From Indolivaga alginatilytica (GTDB lineage Bacteria; Bacteroidota; Bacteroidia; Bacteroidales; Dysgonomonadaceae), in contig NZ_QICL01000006.1 of NCBI RefSeq assembly GCF_003201355.1, positions 122,418 through 186,417 on the forward strand: 64,000 nt of DNA, in the 5' to 3' direction. Each line of letters opens with the position of its first letter. Positions within the stretch are counted from its first letter, which is position 1. The notes below the pieces were generated by a model that worked only from the letters and a program-made list of their open reading frames with translations, made no database searches and had not been told where the DNA came from. Made by a program: the position numbers and the translations under genes. Of the stretch, positions 28,643 through 36,251 are shown piece by piece.

Positions 28643-29662
28643 ATGATTGATAAAATAAACAAACTACTATCTGATATAGAGGAAGTAAAAGCTGCCAACC
28701 TTCAAGAGTTGGAAGATCTGCGTATCAAATTTTTGAGTAAAAAAGGTGCGATTTCTGTTCTTATGGACGATTTCAGAAATGTAGCAGCAGAAGAGAAAAA
28801 AGTACTCGGAATGAGGCTTAATGAGCTAAAGAACAAAGCTCAGGACAAAATCAATGAATTAAAAGAAAATCTGGAGAACTCCAATTTAACAGAGGAAACT
28901 ATAGATCTTACCCGTACAGCCTATCCTGTACAATTGGGAAGCCGTCATCCGCTTTCGTTGGTAAAAAAAGAAATCTGCGATATATTTAAACGCTTAGGTT
29001 TTTCTATTGCCGAAGGACCCGAAATAGAAGATGACTGGCACGTATTCTCGTCTTTGAACTTTGCGGACGATCATCCTGCCCGTGATATGCAGGATACATT
29101 CTTCATTGCCCGTAATCCCGAAGTAGTATTGCGTACGCATACCTCGTCGGTACAGACACGTGTGATGGAAAAACAAGAGCCTCCTATCCGCATTATTTGC
29201 CCCGGACGTGTATATCGTAACGAGGCAATTTCTTATCGTGCACATTGTTTCTTCCATCAGGTAGAAGCTCTTTATATTGATAAAAACGTATCGTTTGCCG
29301 ATTTGAAACAAGTATTGCTTTTCTTCGCAAAAGAAATGTTTGGTGCAGATACAAAAATACGTCTGCGTCCTTCCTATTTCCCATTTACCGAGCCTAGTGC
29401 CGAAATGGATATTTCTTGTAACATCTGTGGAGGAAAAGGATGTCCTTTCTGTAAACACACAGGATGGGTGGAAATACTAGGTTGCGGAATGGTAGATCCT
29501 AACGTTTTAGAAAATTGTGGAATCGACAGTAAAGTATATACCGGCTATGCTCTGGGTATGGGTATTGAACGTATTACCAACCTCAAATACAGAGTGAAAG
29601 ACTTGCGTATGTTCTCTGAAAACGATGTACGCTTCTTAAAGCAATTCGAGAACGCACAGTAA
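28643..29662 (+). CDS. pheS: Phenylalanine-tRNA ligase alpha subunit
   Basis: The 339-residue catalytic alpha subunit charges tRNA-Phe together with PheT, which is not in the window. The N-terminal coiled coil spans about 1-85 and the class II core follows: HPLSLVKKEI, FSIAEGPEIEDDWHVF, DTFFIA and VLRTHTSSVQTR near motif 2, and GCGMVDPNVL plus GYALGMGIERI (motif 3). An inserted CxxC pair (SCNICGGKGCPFC, about 257-269) is seen in many Bacteroidota PheS proteins. It stands ahead of two short genes on the same strand with 9- and 3-base gaps, so read-through into them is likely. Confidence 0.96.
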   Translation: MIDKINKLLSDIEEVKAANLQELEDLRIKFLSKKGAISVLMDDFRNVAAEEKKVLGMRLNELKNKAQDKINELKENLENSNLTEETIDLTRTAYPVQLGSRHPLSLVKKEICDIFKRLGFSIAEGPEIEDDWHVFSSLNFADDHPARDMQDTFFIARNPEVVLRTHTSSVQTRVMEKQEPPIRIICPGRVYRNEAISYRAHCFFHQVEALYIDKNVSFADLKQVLLFFAKEMFGADTKIRLRPSYFPFTEPSAEMDISCNICGGKGCPFCKHTGWVEILGCGMVDPNVLENCGIDSKVYTGYALGMGIERITNLKYRVKDLRMFSENDVRFLKQFENAQ

Positions 29663-29671
29663 AATAGAAAC

Positions 29672-30217
29672 ATGAGATATATTATCGTTTGTTTATTCTC
29701 TTTTTTTCTTTTAAACAGTTGTAGTTCTGGAAAAATAACCACCACCGAAACGACGCCTACGCATGCTATTGTCTTTGGACGATTAAATATATACAAAGAT
29801 AAGTCGATAAAGACTCAGGACATATGGATTCATTTTAATGAGCGTAATTGGGGTAAAACTGTAGCCAGACTCGATGAGGAAGGATATTTTGCAGTAAAAG
29901 TTCCCATAGGGAAAAATCATATAACAATGCTTGACTACGGTAACAAATATCATAACTTACCCAAAGACTGTATTACTATAAATATAGAGAATAGCGAAAT
30001 CGTTTATTATATAGGAAATATTTATATAAACTGGAGTCCTAATCATGGAAATGAAAGAGTACATTCGGGTATCATAGGTCATTTGGCAGAAAATAGCAGG
30101 GATGGTAACTGTATCGCAGCCGATGTAAAAAGCACAGAGTTTACCGTGAAACGTTTCAAACGACTTTTTCCTGAAAACGAGAAAGAGATAGAAGTAAAAC
30201 TAATAACAATCAAATAG
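29672..30217 (+). CDS. Lipoprotein of unknown function, paralogue of the product at 32671
   Basis: The 181-residue protein has a lipobox (FLLNSC, Cys17). The mature part is beta-rich: HAIVFGRLNIY, then DEEGYFAVKVPIGKN, CITINIENSEIVYYIGNIYINWSPN, ending KRLFPENEKEIEVKLITI. The same order of motifs occurs in the protein at 32671-33282 (EAIVFGRF, DGFFCLKMQIGNN, AYYVGDIFMKWTP, IYPDDNREVIIQF), so the two are paralogues. It is probably a periplasmic or surface beta-sandwich. No function is recognised. Confidence 0.8.
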   Translation: MRYIIVCLFSFFLLNSCSSGKITTTETTPTHAIVFGRLNIYKDKSIKTQDIWIHFNERNWGKTVARLDEEGYFAVKVPIGKNHITMLDYGNKYHNLPKDCITINIENSEIVYYIGNIYINWSPNHGNERVHSGIIGHLAENSRDGNCIAADVKSTEFTVKRFKRLFPENEKEIEVKLITIK

Positions 30218-30220
30218 AAT

Positions 30221-30871
30221 ATGAAAAAAACACTTATCTTATTAATTGGAGCTTTGGCTTTTATCTCTTGCAAAGAATCGAAAAAAGAAATTGCAACAAC
30301 TATGCCACAACATAAGAATGAAGTAGTAGAAGCGATTAAAAATCGTAGAAGTATTAGAGCATACAAACCTGAGCAAATAGATCAGGCACAACTGGATACT
30401 ATTATCGATTGTGGAATTAATGCACCTAGTGCTTTAAACAAACAAACGTGGGAAGTGCGTGTAATTCAAAATGCAGACCTTCTGAAACGAATCAATGACA
30501 GCTTTGTTGAAAAAGCAAAAGGAAAAGATTTGAAAGGCAGTGCTTCACGTTCGCAAGAACCGGGTTTTAGTGTATTTCATGGCTCACCTACTCTTATTAT
30601 TGTAGGTAGAGAGAAAAACAATCCAACCAGCCTTGTTGATTGTGGTTTATTAGCACAAAATATTCTACTTAGTGCCGAATCTATGAATATCGGAACATGT
30701 ACTATCGGTAATATGGCTAGTATTCTGAACGATCCGGATGCTAAAGAATTCTTGAAGGAAATCAATATGCCTGATACACATGAAGTAGCTTTTGGTATTT
30801 CAATCGGCTATAAGAATGAAAGTCCCGAAGCTAAGCCAAGAGACGCAAGCAAAGTACAATATATAAAGTAA
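30221..30871 (+). CDS. Nitroreductase-family protein with lipoprotein signal
   Basis: The 216-residue protein has an FMN-dependent nitroreductase fold: AIKNRRSIRAYKPEQI (about 38-53), INAPSALNKQTWEV, SPTLIIVGREKNN, GLLAQNILLSAESMNIGTCTIG. Its N-terminus is a lipoprotein signal (ALAFISC, Cys17), so it should be lipid-anchored outside the cytoplasm, unlike most family members, which are cytosolic NAD(P)H enzymes. How it would obtain FMN and reductant there is unclear. It starts 3 bases after the previous gene. Confidence 0.87.
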   Translation: MKKTLILLIGALAFISCKESKKEIATTMPQHKNEVVEAIKNRRSIRAYKPEQIDQAQLDTIIDCGINAPSALNKQTWEVRVIQNADLLKRINDSFVEKAKGKDLKGSASRSQEPGFSVFHGSPTLIIVGREKNNPTSLVDCGLLAQNILLSAESMNIGTCTIGNMASILNDPDAKEFLKEINMPDTHEVAFGISIGYKNESPEAKPRDASKVQYIK

Positions 30872-30887
30872 AATTGATTATTTACGA

Positions 30888-30992
30888 CAAGAGTCTGTCA
30901 CAAAAGTAGCATCAGAACACTGAATATAAAATTAATATCTGTGTATCTGATATGTTCTGTGTACCTATTCCACTTTTGAGACAGCCCTTGTA
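30888..30992. repeat. MITE-like imperfect inverted repeat, about 105 bp
   Basis: The left end reads ACAAGAGTCTGTCACAAAAG and the right end complements ACAAGGGCTGTCTCAAAAG, giving near-matching terminal arms. Inside, CAGAACAC and GTTCTG form further arms. No ORF. The GGCTGTCTCAAAAG arm resembles the termini of several insertion-sequence families, so this is likely a non-autonomous remnant. Confidence 0.65.
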
Positions 30993-31099
30993 TTATCGGA
31001 GTACTTATTCGAAATAAAAGATTAATCTTTAAGCGAACGTTTTCATAAGAAATAAGCCATTTAATTCCAAATGGAAAAGCACAGAACCATCACAACAAC

Positions 31100-32143
31100 T
31101 CAGTGATTCAGGTTTACCGTAACTCGCAAAAGACCAAGGAGCTCATTCATTTTGGTATGTTTAATAAAGTGGAGGGCGGGTTGTAAATATACCGACGGGA
31201 ATAATTCAATAACATACGTAAGTTCGGCTGCCAGCTCATCATCGTCTGCCAGATCAGCATATACCAACATTAATCCCAAACGATCTTTCTCGTTATCTTC
31301 CAACAGGTTAGATAAGATAACGCCTGACCCTAAATAAGTACGGCAGTAATGATCTTTCTGGGGTGTATATCCAATCTTTGATGCAGCTCTGAGTACAGAA
31401 CCGCTAAAACGGGCAATGTTTTTTTCCGCCGATATATACGTTGAATACCTGAAATTTCTCTCAGGTGTTTTTTCCATTACCCAGCCTAAATAATAAATAC
31501 CGGAATTTGCAGAATATTCGACCTGCGAAAAATTGACATAACCATTCTTTACGGGATTAAAACCGAATTGAAAAATATTGTCTTCATTAACACCTTTGAG
31601 ATTGTTGTAAAAAGAATTCATAAACACAAAATTATCTGAGGAATACTCCATATGTATTCCCATTGCCGCCATAGGATATACGGCCGCTTTATAATTGAGC
31701 GAAATAGTAGGGGTTATTCCTGCCGAACTGTTTGTGAAAAAGAGGTCGCAGGGTGTTGTAAAATAGTCTATATTTACATCTCTGATGCCTCCGAAAACCA
31801 TAAACCGACCGAACCTGTGCTCATAACCCAATGCCGAACATAAAAGAAGGTGACTCTTGGCATCTATATTCGAAAAAATAAGATGATCCTTTGCAATGGG
31901 TCTGTCAAAAGAGTTGCGTATGCTCCAGAATGAAGCTTTAAACATTCCGTTCTTCCACCAACGGTCGGTTTTCAATTCAGCATCCAGAGCCAGCAGATTT
32001 GCCCACTTTGGCACATCTTGATCTTTATTAGACAGGTTGTATTGCAGCTCCGAAATAAGGCTTGCACCATACGACAACGATTTATCCTGAGCCCCAACAC
32101 ATGTAGTAGCAAGGGTAAATATGAGTAACAGCTGACATTTCAT
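31100..32143 (-). CDS. Outer-membrane porin-like protein (possibly OprB-type carbohydrate porin)
   Basis: Starting at 32143 (MKCQLLLIFTLATTCVGAQ) gives 347 residues with a normal signal peptide; a Met five codons upstream also exists. The mature protein is rich in alternating beta strands with aromatic ends (FMVFGGIRDVNIDYF, NGYVNFSQVEYSANSGIYYLGW). The segment ITPTISLNYKAAVYPMAAMG is reminiscent of OprB-family carbohydrate porins. It ends in a beta strand. The family call is tentative; a beta-barrel in the outer membrane is the safer statement. It stands alone. Confidence 0.65.
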   Translation of the reverse strand: MKCQLLLIFTLATTCVGAQDKSLSYGASLISELQYNLSNKDQDVPKWANLLALDAELKTDRWWKNGMFKASFWSIRNSFDRPIAKDHLIFSNIDAKSHLLLCSALGYEHRFGRFMVFGGIRDVNIDYFTTPCDLFFTNSSAGITPTISLNYKAAVYPMAAMGIHMEYSSDNFVFMNSFYNNLKGVNEDNIFQFGFNPVKNGYVNFSQVEYSANSGIYYLGWVMEKTPERNFRYSTYISAEKNIARFSGSVLRAASKIGYTPQKDHYCRTYLGSGVILSNLLEDNEKDRLGLMLVYADLADDDELAAELTYVIELFPSVYLQPALHFIKHTKMNELLGLLRVTVNLNH

Positions 32144-32237
32144 AAAATAGCTAAACAAGGGTAGATTATCTAAAGTTCATACAACAAACTAAATAATGAT
32201 ATGCACCGGTCGCAATCCCGACAAATACAAAATTTTT

Positions 32238-32453
32238 CTATATTTCCTCTTTAAATCGATCGACTTCAATTCCGTCAACAACCGTTTTCCCGAAAAACAT
32301 GGATGCAGGTCTTACCCATATACCATATTCTCCATAAAGAGCTTGGTAGACTATCATATCTTCTAAAGTCTCGCTATGCTTAGCCATACTTATAAGCTTG
32401 TAACGATTGCCCTTAAAATGCACAAAGAAGCGTTCTTTTGTTGCAGAATCCAT
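32238..32453 (-). CDS. DUF1653 family protein (71 aa)
   Basis: The short protein matches the DUF1653 pattern closely: FVHFKGNRYKLISMAKHSET, then VVYQALYGEYGIWVRPASMF (here IVYQALYGEYG), then VDGIEVDRF. The domain is small, widespread and of unknown biochemical function. A perfect -7 box (TACATTTG on the minus strand, 32474-32481) lies 21 bases before the start. No operon partner. Confidence 0.9.
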   Translation of the reverse strand: MDSATKERFFVHFKGNRYKLISMAKHSETLEDMIVYQALYGEYGIWVRPASMFFGKTVVDGIEVDRFKEEI

Positions 32454-32620
32454 ATATCTGATAATTTAAGCTGCAAATGTAAGGAGTTTTCGTAATGAAT
32501 AGAACTTTCAGTCAAATAATTAACTCGGTAACAACAGTAGATCAACCGCAAAGAGGCAACAATAAATAGTTGTATTTACTTAATTACAACCTTGCGCTTA
32601 ACTCCGATTCCTTTTTTTAC

Positions 32621-32628
32621 TAAATTTG
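32621..32628 (+). promoter_or_regulatory. -7 box of the gene at 32671
   Basis: TAAATTTG lies in a stretch (32611-32642) that is nearly the same as one upstream of fabD (33344-33374); both read T-run, TAAATTTG, then CAA and CTTATCA. Confidence 0.55.
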
Positions 32629-32670
32629 TCAATCTTATCAAGAAGATTTTTAGAACATAATAAGATAAAA

Positions 32671-33282
32671 ATGAATAACATGCTATCTATTAAAAACTTC
32701 ACTCTTTTCGCATTGGCAATATTTACTTTAATGGTATGCACCAGTGCTAAACCAATAAAGACAAAGCCTAATGAAGCAATCGTATTTGGTCGCTTTATTT
32801 TAGATAATGATTCGGATATAGACCATGAAAAGATTGAATTACAATTTCTAAGAAGTCCGAGAGGAACATCCAAAGTGAAGGTCGGCAAAGACGGTTTTTT
32901 CTGTCTAAAGATGCAGATTGGAAATAATCTCACCGATTTCATTCAATACAAAGATGGAGGAACCTTCCGTAAGATACTTACAAACAGTTGTCTTACACTA
33001 TCTTTTAATGAGGCCGACAAAGCTTATTATGTAGGTGATATTTTCATGAAGTGGACACCAACCGACAGAGATAAAATAAAGAAAGGTTTCTCGCTTGGTG
33101 TAGGAATGGGCAATAACAGCATGGGTGGTTCTTTTGCAATACCAATTGGAGAGAGCTACACACCGGGTGAAGACTGCCCTGAAATAACGATCAGAGAAAC
33201 TCAGGAAACTATTGACCAGTTCCACCAAATATATCCCGATGATAATAGAGAGGTGATAATACAATTTATGGATCTCGACTAA
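32671..33282 (+). CDS. Secreted protein of unknown function, paralogue of the lipoprotein at 29672
   Basis: The start at 32671 (MNNMLSIKNF) gives 203 residues with a signal-like hydrophobic stretch ending VCTSAKP; the Cys context is not a canonical lipobox. The frame opens at 32626, but that overlaps the promoter box. The mature part shares motif order with the protein at 29672: EAIVFGRF, DGFFCLKMQIGNN, CLTLSFNEADKAYYVGDIFMKWTP and IYPDDNREVIIQF. It differs by a Gly-rich insert (GVGMGNNSMGGSFAIPIG). Probably a periplasmic beta-sandwich; function unknown. Confidence 0.78.
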   Translation: MNNMLSIKNFTLFALAIFTLMVCTSAKPIKTKPNEAIVFGRFILDNDSDIDHEKIELQFLRSPRGTSKVKVGKDGFFCLKMQIGNNLTDFIQYKDGGTFRKILTNSCLTLSFNEADKAYYVGDIFMKWTPTDRDKIKKGFSLGVGMGNNSMGGSFAIPIGESYTPGEDCPEITIRETQETIDQFHQIYPDDNREVIIQFMDLD

Positions 33283-33315
33283 GAATCAATCTTTTAGGTA
33301 GACAACTTTCGATAC

Positions 33316-33350
33316 AAAAAAGATAAGGATGTATATTCTTATCTTTTTTT
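33316..33350 (+). terminator. Terminator after the gene at 32671
   Basis: AAAAAAGATAAG pairs with CTTATCTTTTTT (33338-33349) over 10 bases, with a following T. Its T-run merges directly into the fabD -7 box at 33353-33360. Confidence 0.85.
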
Positions 33351-33352
33351 AT

Positions 33353-33360
33353 TAAATTTG
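33353..33360 (+). promoter_or_regulatory. -7 box of fabD
   Basis: TAAATTTG is a perfect match about 120 bases before the fabD start codon. The GGTC-GACC-type hairpin (33381-33394) lies about 15 bases after the expected transcription start. Confidence 0.5.
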
Positions 33361-33380
33361 CCAACCTTATCAGAACCATT

Positions 33381-33415
33381 AAGTCTTCGGACTTTTTTTA
33401 TTACTTTGGTAGATG
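33381..33415 (+). repeat. GGTC-GACC-type leader element of fabD
   Basis: AAGTC-ttcg-GACTT is followed by TTTTTATTACTTTGGTAGA and then GTCATAGCC. The arms differ from the consensus but stay complementary, as expected if pairing matters. Confidence 0.65.
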
Positions 33416-33481
33416 TCATAGCCAAAGTATGTTACCATATAATATGACAATAAACAGTTGAAAGTACTTAATAAAAACAAA

Positions 33482-34363
33482 ATGAAAGCATTTGTATTTC
33501 CAGGTCAAGGTGCACAATTCGTAGGAATGGGTAAAGACTTGTACGAAACATCTCCCGTAGCCAAAGATTTATTCGAGAAAGCGAATGAGATTCTTGGATT
33601 TCGCATTACCGATTTAATGTTCAGCGGTACAGACGAAGACTTACGTCAAACTAAAGTAACCCAGCCAGCTATATTTTTACATTCAGTAATCCTTGCTAAA
33701 ACTCTAGGTGAAGAATTTAAACCCGATATGGTAGCAGGTCACTCTTTAGGTGAATTTTCGGCTCTTGTAGCAGCTAACTCTTTATCGTTTGAAGATGGCT
33801 TGAAACTTGTCTATAAACGTGCTTTGGCTATGCAAAAAGCGTGTGAGCTAAATCCATCGACAATGGCTGCCGTACTTGGCTTACCTGACGAAAAGGTAGA
33901 AGAGGTATGTGCTTCTATTACTGATGAGGTGGTAGTTCCTGCTAATTATAACTGCCCCGGACAGATTGTTATTTCGGGTACAAATGCAGGTATCGATAAA
34001 GCTTGCGAACTATTGAAAGAAGCAGGTGCTAAACGTGCTCTTAAACTAAGCGTTGGTGGAGCATTTCACTCACCATTGATGAATCCGGCTAAAGAAGAAT
34101 TAGAGAAAGCAATCAACGAGACTCAATTCTCTAAACCTATTTGTCCAGTTTATCAAAACGTAACAACAGTTGCTGAAACTGAACCGGAAACAATCAAGAA
34201 AAATCTTATCGCACAATTGACTGCTCCTGTAAAATGGACTCAATCGGCAGAACATATGATCGCTGACGGTGCTACTGAATTTGTAGAACTAGGACCGGGT
34301 GCAGTTCTTCAAGGTCTTGTTAAAAAGATCAACAAAGAAATCGCAACAAGCGGAAAACAATAA
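33482..34363 (+). CDS. fabD: Malonyl-CoA:ACP transacylase
   Basis: FabD moves malonate from CoA to acyl carrier protein to start fatty-acid elongation. The start at 33482 (MKAFVFPGQGAQ, 293 residues) gives the normal family N-terminus; the frame opens 8 codons earlier. The nucleophile is Ser88 in GHSLGE and the catalytic His is His196 in GGAFHSPLM; QPAIFLHS and the substrate Arg in VYKRALAMQ are also in place. It is a single gene with a leader hairpin in front and another hairpin element directly after. Confidence 0.96.
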   Translation: MKAFVFPGQGAQFVGMGKDLYETSPVAKDLFEKANEILGFRITDLMFSGTDEDLRQTKVTQPAIFLHSVILAKTLGEEFKPDMVAGHSLGEFSALVAANSLSFEDGLKLVYKRALAMQKACELNPSTMAAVLGLPDEKVEEVCASITDEVVVPANYNCPGQIVISGTNAGIDKACELLKEAGAKRALKLSVGGAFHSPLMNPAKEELEKAINETQFSKPICPVYQNVTTVAETEPETIKKNLIAQLTAPVKWTQSAEHMIADGATEFVELGPGAVLQGLVKKINKEIATSGKQ

Positions 34364-34366
34364 GGT

Positions 34367-34400
34367 AGGTCTCAGACCTTTTTATTACTTTTCGGAGTAA
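34367..34400 (+). repeat. GGTC-GACC element just after fabD
   Basis: AGGTC-tca-GACCT plus TTTTTATTACTTTTCGGAG begins 4 bases after the fabD stop. In this position it could act as a terminator; no plus-strand gene follows closely. Confidence 0.65.
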
Positions 34401-34470
34401 TAATTAGAGTTTGCCAATGTGATAATCACAATGCAAATTGAATAATACAATTCTGCATTTATCAAATATA

Positions 34471-34505
34471 AAAATAAGGCATCCCCGAAAGAGATGCCTT
34501 ATTTT
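34471..34505. terminator. Bidirectional terminator between fabD and satP
   Basis: AAAATAAGGCATC pairs with GATGCCTTATTTT over an 8-base loop, with A/T runs on both sides. Confidence 0.88.
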
Positions 34506-34524
34506 TGTTTTATATTATACTATC

Positions 34525-35121
34525 TTATTTCAATATAGGACTGCCTACAGGCACTATATTTTTTCCGAAAAAGCTATTCAGGTACTTTGCTGCCAAGATA
34601 TAAAAAGTAAGCAACGATATGGCCAATTCTGCATAAGCTGCTACTGCATGCCATCCATGACCACAACCGAACGAATCTAAAGCTAGTCCTAAAAACAAAA
34701 CCACGATTAATACTAAAAGAACAAACATCGCTTTCGACATTTTAAGCCCCGATATGGTAAATACAATTGTCAATAGCATGTAACCGACAAATACAAAACC
34801 CAATTGTTTTACATCAACAGCCTGAGCCAATGTTTCACCAAAACAACCAAGCTTGATCAACCAACTCATAGCCATACCTACCCAGAATAATCCGTAGGCA
34901 CTAAAAGCGGTAGCGCCAAATAAATTGTTATGTTTAAAATCAAATAAAGAAGCTATGATTTGTGCAACGCCACCTAAAAAGATAGCCCAAACCATTACAA
35001 AGGAAAGACCCGAAGTCAATTCCATTTTTTGAGACGATGCGACAAGTGTAACAATTGCCAAACCAAACAATCCTAGTGTGGTTGGATCAGCAACCTCAAT
35101 TTTCACATTCTTTGTTTCCAT
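34525..35121 (-). CDS. satP: Acetate/succinate transporter, GPR1/FUN34/YaaH family
   Basis: This 198-residue inner-membrane protein has six hydrophobic helices and the family pattern: DPTTLGLFGLAIVTLV near the N-terminus, FLGGVAQIIASLFDFKHNNLFGATAFSAYGLFW (about 48-81), and a C-terminal helix pair ending in AAKYLNSFFGK. In this family the members take up acetate or succinate. The gene is isolated. A perfect -7 box (TACTTTTG on the minus strand, 35145-35152) lies 24 bases upstream. Confidence 0.9.
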   Translation of the reverse strand: METKNVKIEVADPTTLGLFGLAIVTLVASSQKMELTSGLSFVMVWAIFLGGVAQIIASLFDFKHNNLFGATAFSAYGLFWVGMAMSWLIKLGCFGETLAQAVDVKQLGFVFVGYMLLTIVFTISGLKMSKAMFVLLVLIVVLFLGLALDSFGCGHGWHAVAAYAELAISLLTFYILAAKYLNSFFGKNIVPVGSPILK

Positions 35122-35540
35122 TTATATTTTTTTAATTGAAGCGGCAAAAGTAGTGAATATAAGGTTACGGAAATTGTTTTATTGCAAAATCTATCAAAAA
35201 TAACCTTTTTATCATTTTTTTCTATATCTATTTCTGAATGATCAACAAATAAATAGCAACCAGTCGAAAATAATACAATATTTACATTTCTATTATTTGA
35301 AAAGCTACAATGACTGAAGAATATTTCATAAACCTATAAAAAAGAGTTGCTCTCTCGTTGATAGGTGTGAATAATTGTTTGTATTTCAATGTATTTATCC
35401 TGATGATGTGTTTAAATTAAAAAATAGATAATTCGTTTTATATTTTCTTTTTGGAAAACTTTATTTAAAATTGTTGATAACTAATTTTCCTTTTTGAATA
35501 ACTTTCTCATTTTTTATTCACAACTTTGTCATTAGTTATT

Positions 35541-35713
35541 GGTGTCACTAATTCTGTTTCCGGGATAGGTGATGAAAAGGGAATCAGGTGTAAATCCTGA
35601 ACAGACCCGCTGCTGTAAGCTCTACAACAGTCTTGGAACAAATCTCAAACCACTGTTTCGATATTGAAACGGGAAGGATGTTTCTAAAGACGGAGTAAGT
35701 CAGAAGACCTGCC
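35541..35713 (+). ncRNA. Cobalamin riboswitch upstream of the Cys-rich protein and nrdDG
   Basis: Conserved pieces appear in order: GATAGGTG, AAAAGGGAATCAGGTG, AATCCTGAACAGACCCGC and TGCTGTAA; then CCACTG and GGGAAGG; then the B12 box AGTCAGAAGACCTGCC at its 3' end (35698-35713). A perfect hairpin TTGTCTTT/AAAGACAA (about 35733-35753) and a weaker GCC/GGC stem follow, either of which may be the expression platform. With cobalamin bound, downstream genes should be turned down. Confidence 0.93.
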
Positions 35714-35961
35714 GATAAAAGTAAAAGTTTTGTCTTTCGTGGATTAAAGACAATTCAACACGAAGTAAAATTCAGTTTTTAATATTTATTGGTATCAGCC
35801 TGAACCATCATTCTCTCAAGGGAATGACTACGGCATCGGCTTCCTTTATCTATCTATAAATCTGTTTTTATACTACCATATAATCCAAAGTAAAAAAGTA
35901 AAGCTTTATCAATAAGAAAGCTTCAGTAAATAGATTCAATAACAAACTAAAAATTACAATT

Positions 35962-36183
35962 ATGGAAAAAATATGTCCACGCTGTACCACAGCTTTCAGA
36001 TGCAGAGAAGACAGAGTTGAATTGTGCAGTTGCTCAAAAATAGCAAAAGTAATAGGTGTATGCGATTATGTAAAAGAAACTTACGAGAGTTGCCTTTGTC
36101 CCAAGTGCCTGCAAGAAGCCAATAGCACCTTTTATAATATTGGTGTAAACCCCAAATTCTTGAATAAGAAGAAAGCTGTTTAA
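35962..36183 (+). CDS. Cysteine-rich CWC-type small protein (73 aa)
   Basis: Nine cysteines lie at residues 5, 8, 14, 22, 24, 34, 44, 46 and 49 (CPRC, FRC, CSC, CLCPKC), matching the Cys-rich CWC family. It likely binds zinc or an iron-sulfur cluster, and its molecular role is not established. It is the first gene after a cobalamin riboswitch and is followed 68 bases later by nrdD. The position suggests a function tied to anaerobic deoxyribonucleotide synthesis, for example metal or cluster supply for NrdG; that is inference. Confidence 0.85.
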   Translation: MEKICPRCTTAFRCREDRVELCSCSKIAKVIGVCDYVKETYESCLCPKCLQEANSTFYNIGVNPKFLNKKKAV

Positions 36184-36251
36184 GGTTATAAAGCTCAGCT
36201 ATAACGTATTCTTTATCTATTTTATTATCCTACTTAATAGAAACAATTCTT

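Noticed and set aside
34438..34680. Plus-strand open frame overlapping the terminator after fabD and satP
   Set aside because: It covers a strong terminator and runs antisense to satP.
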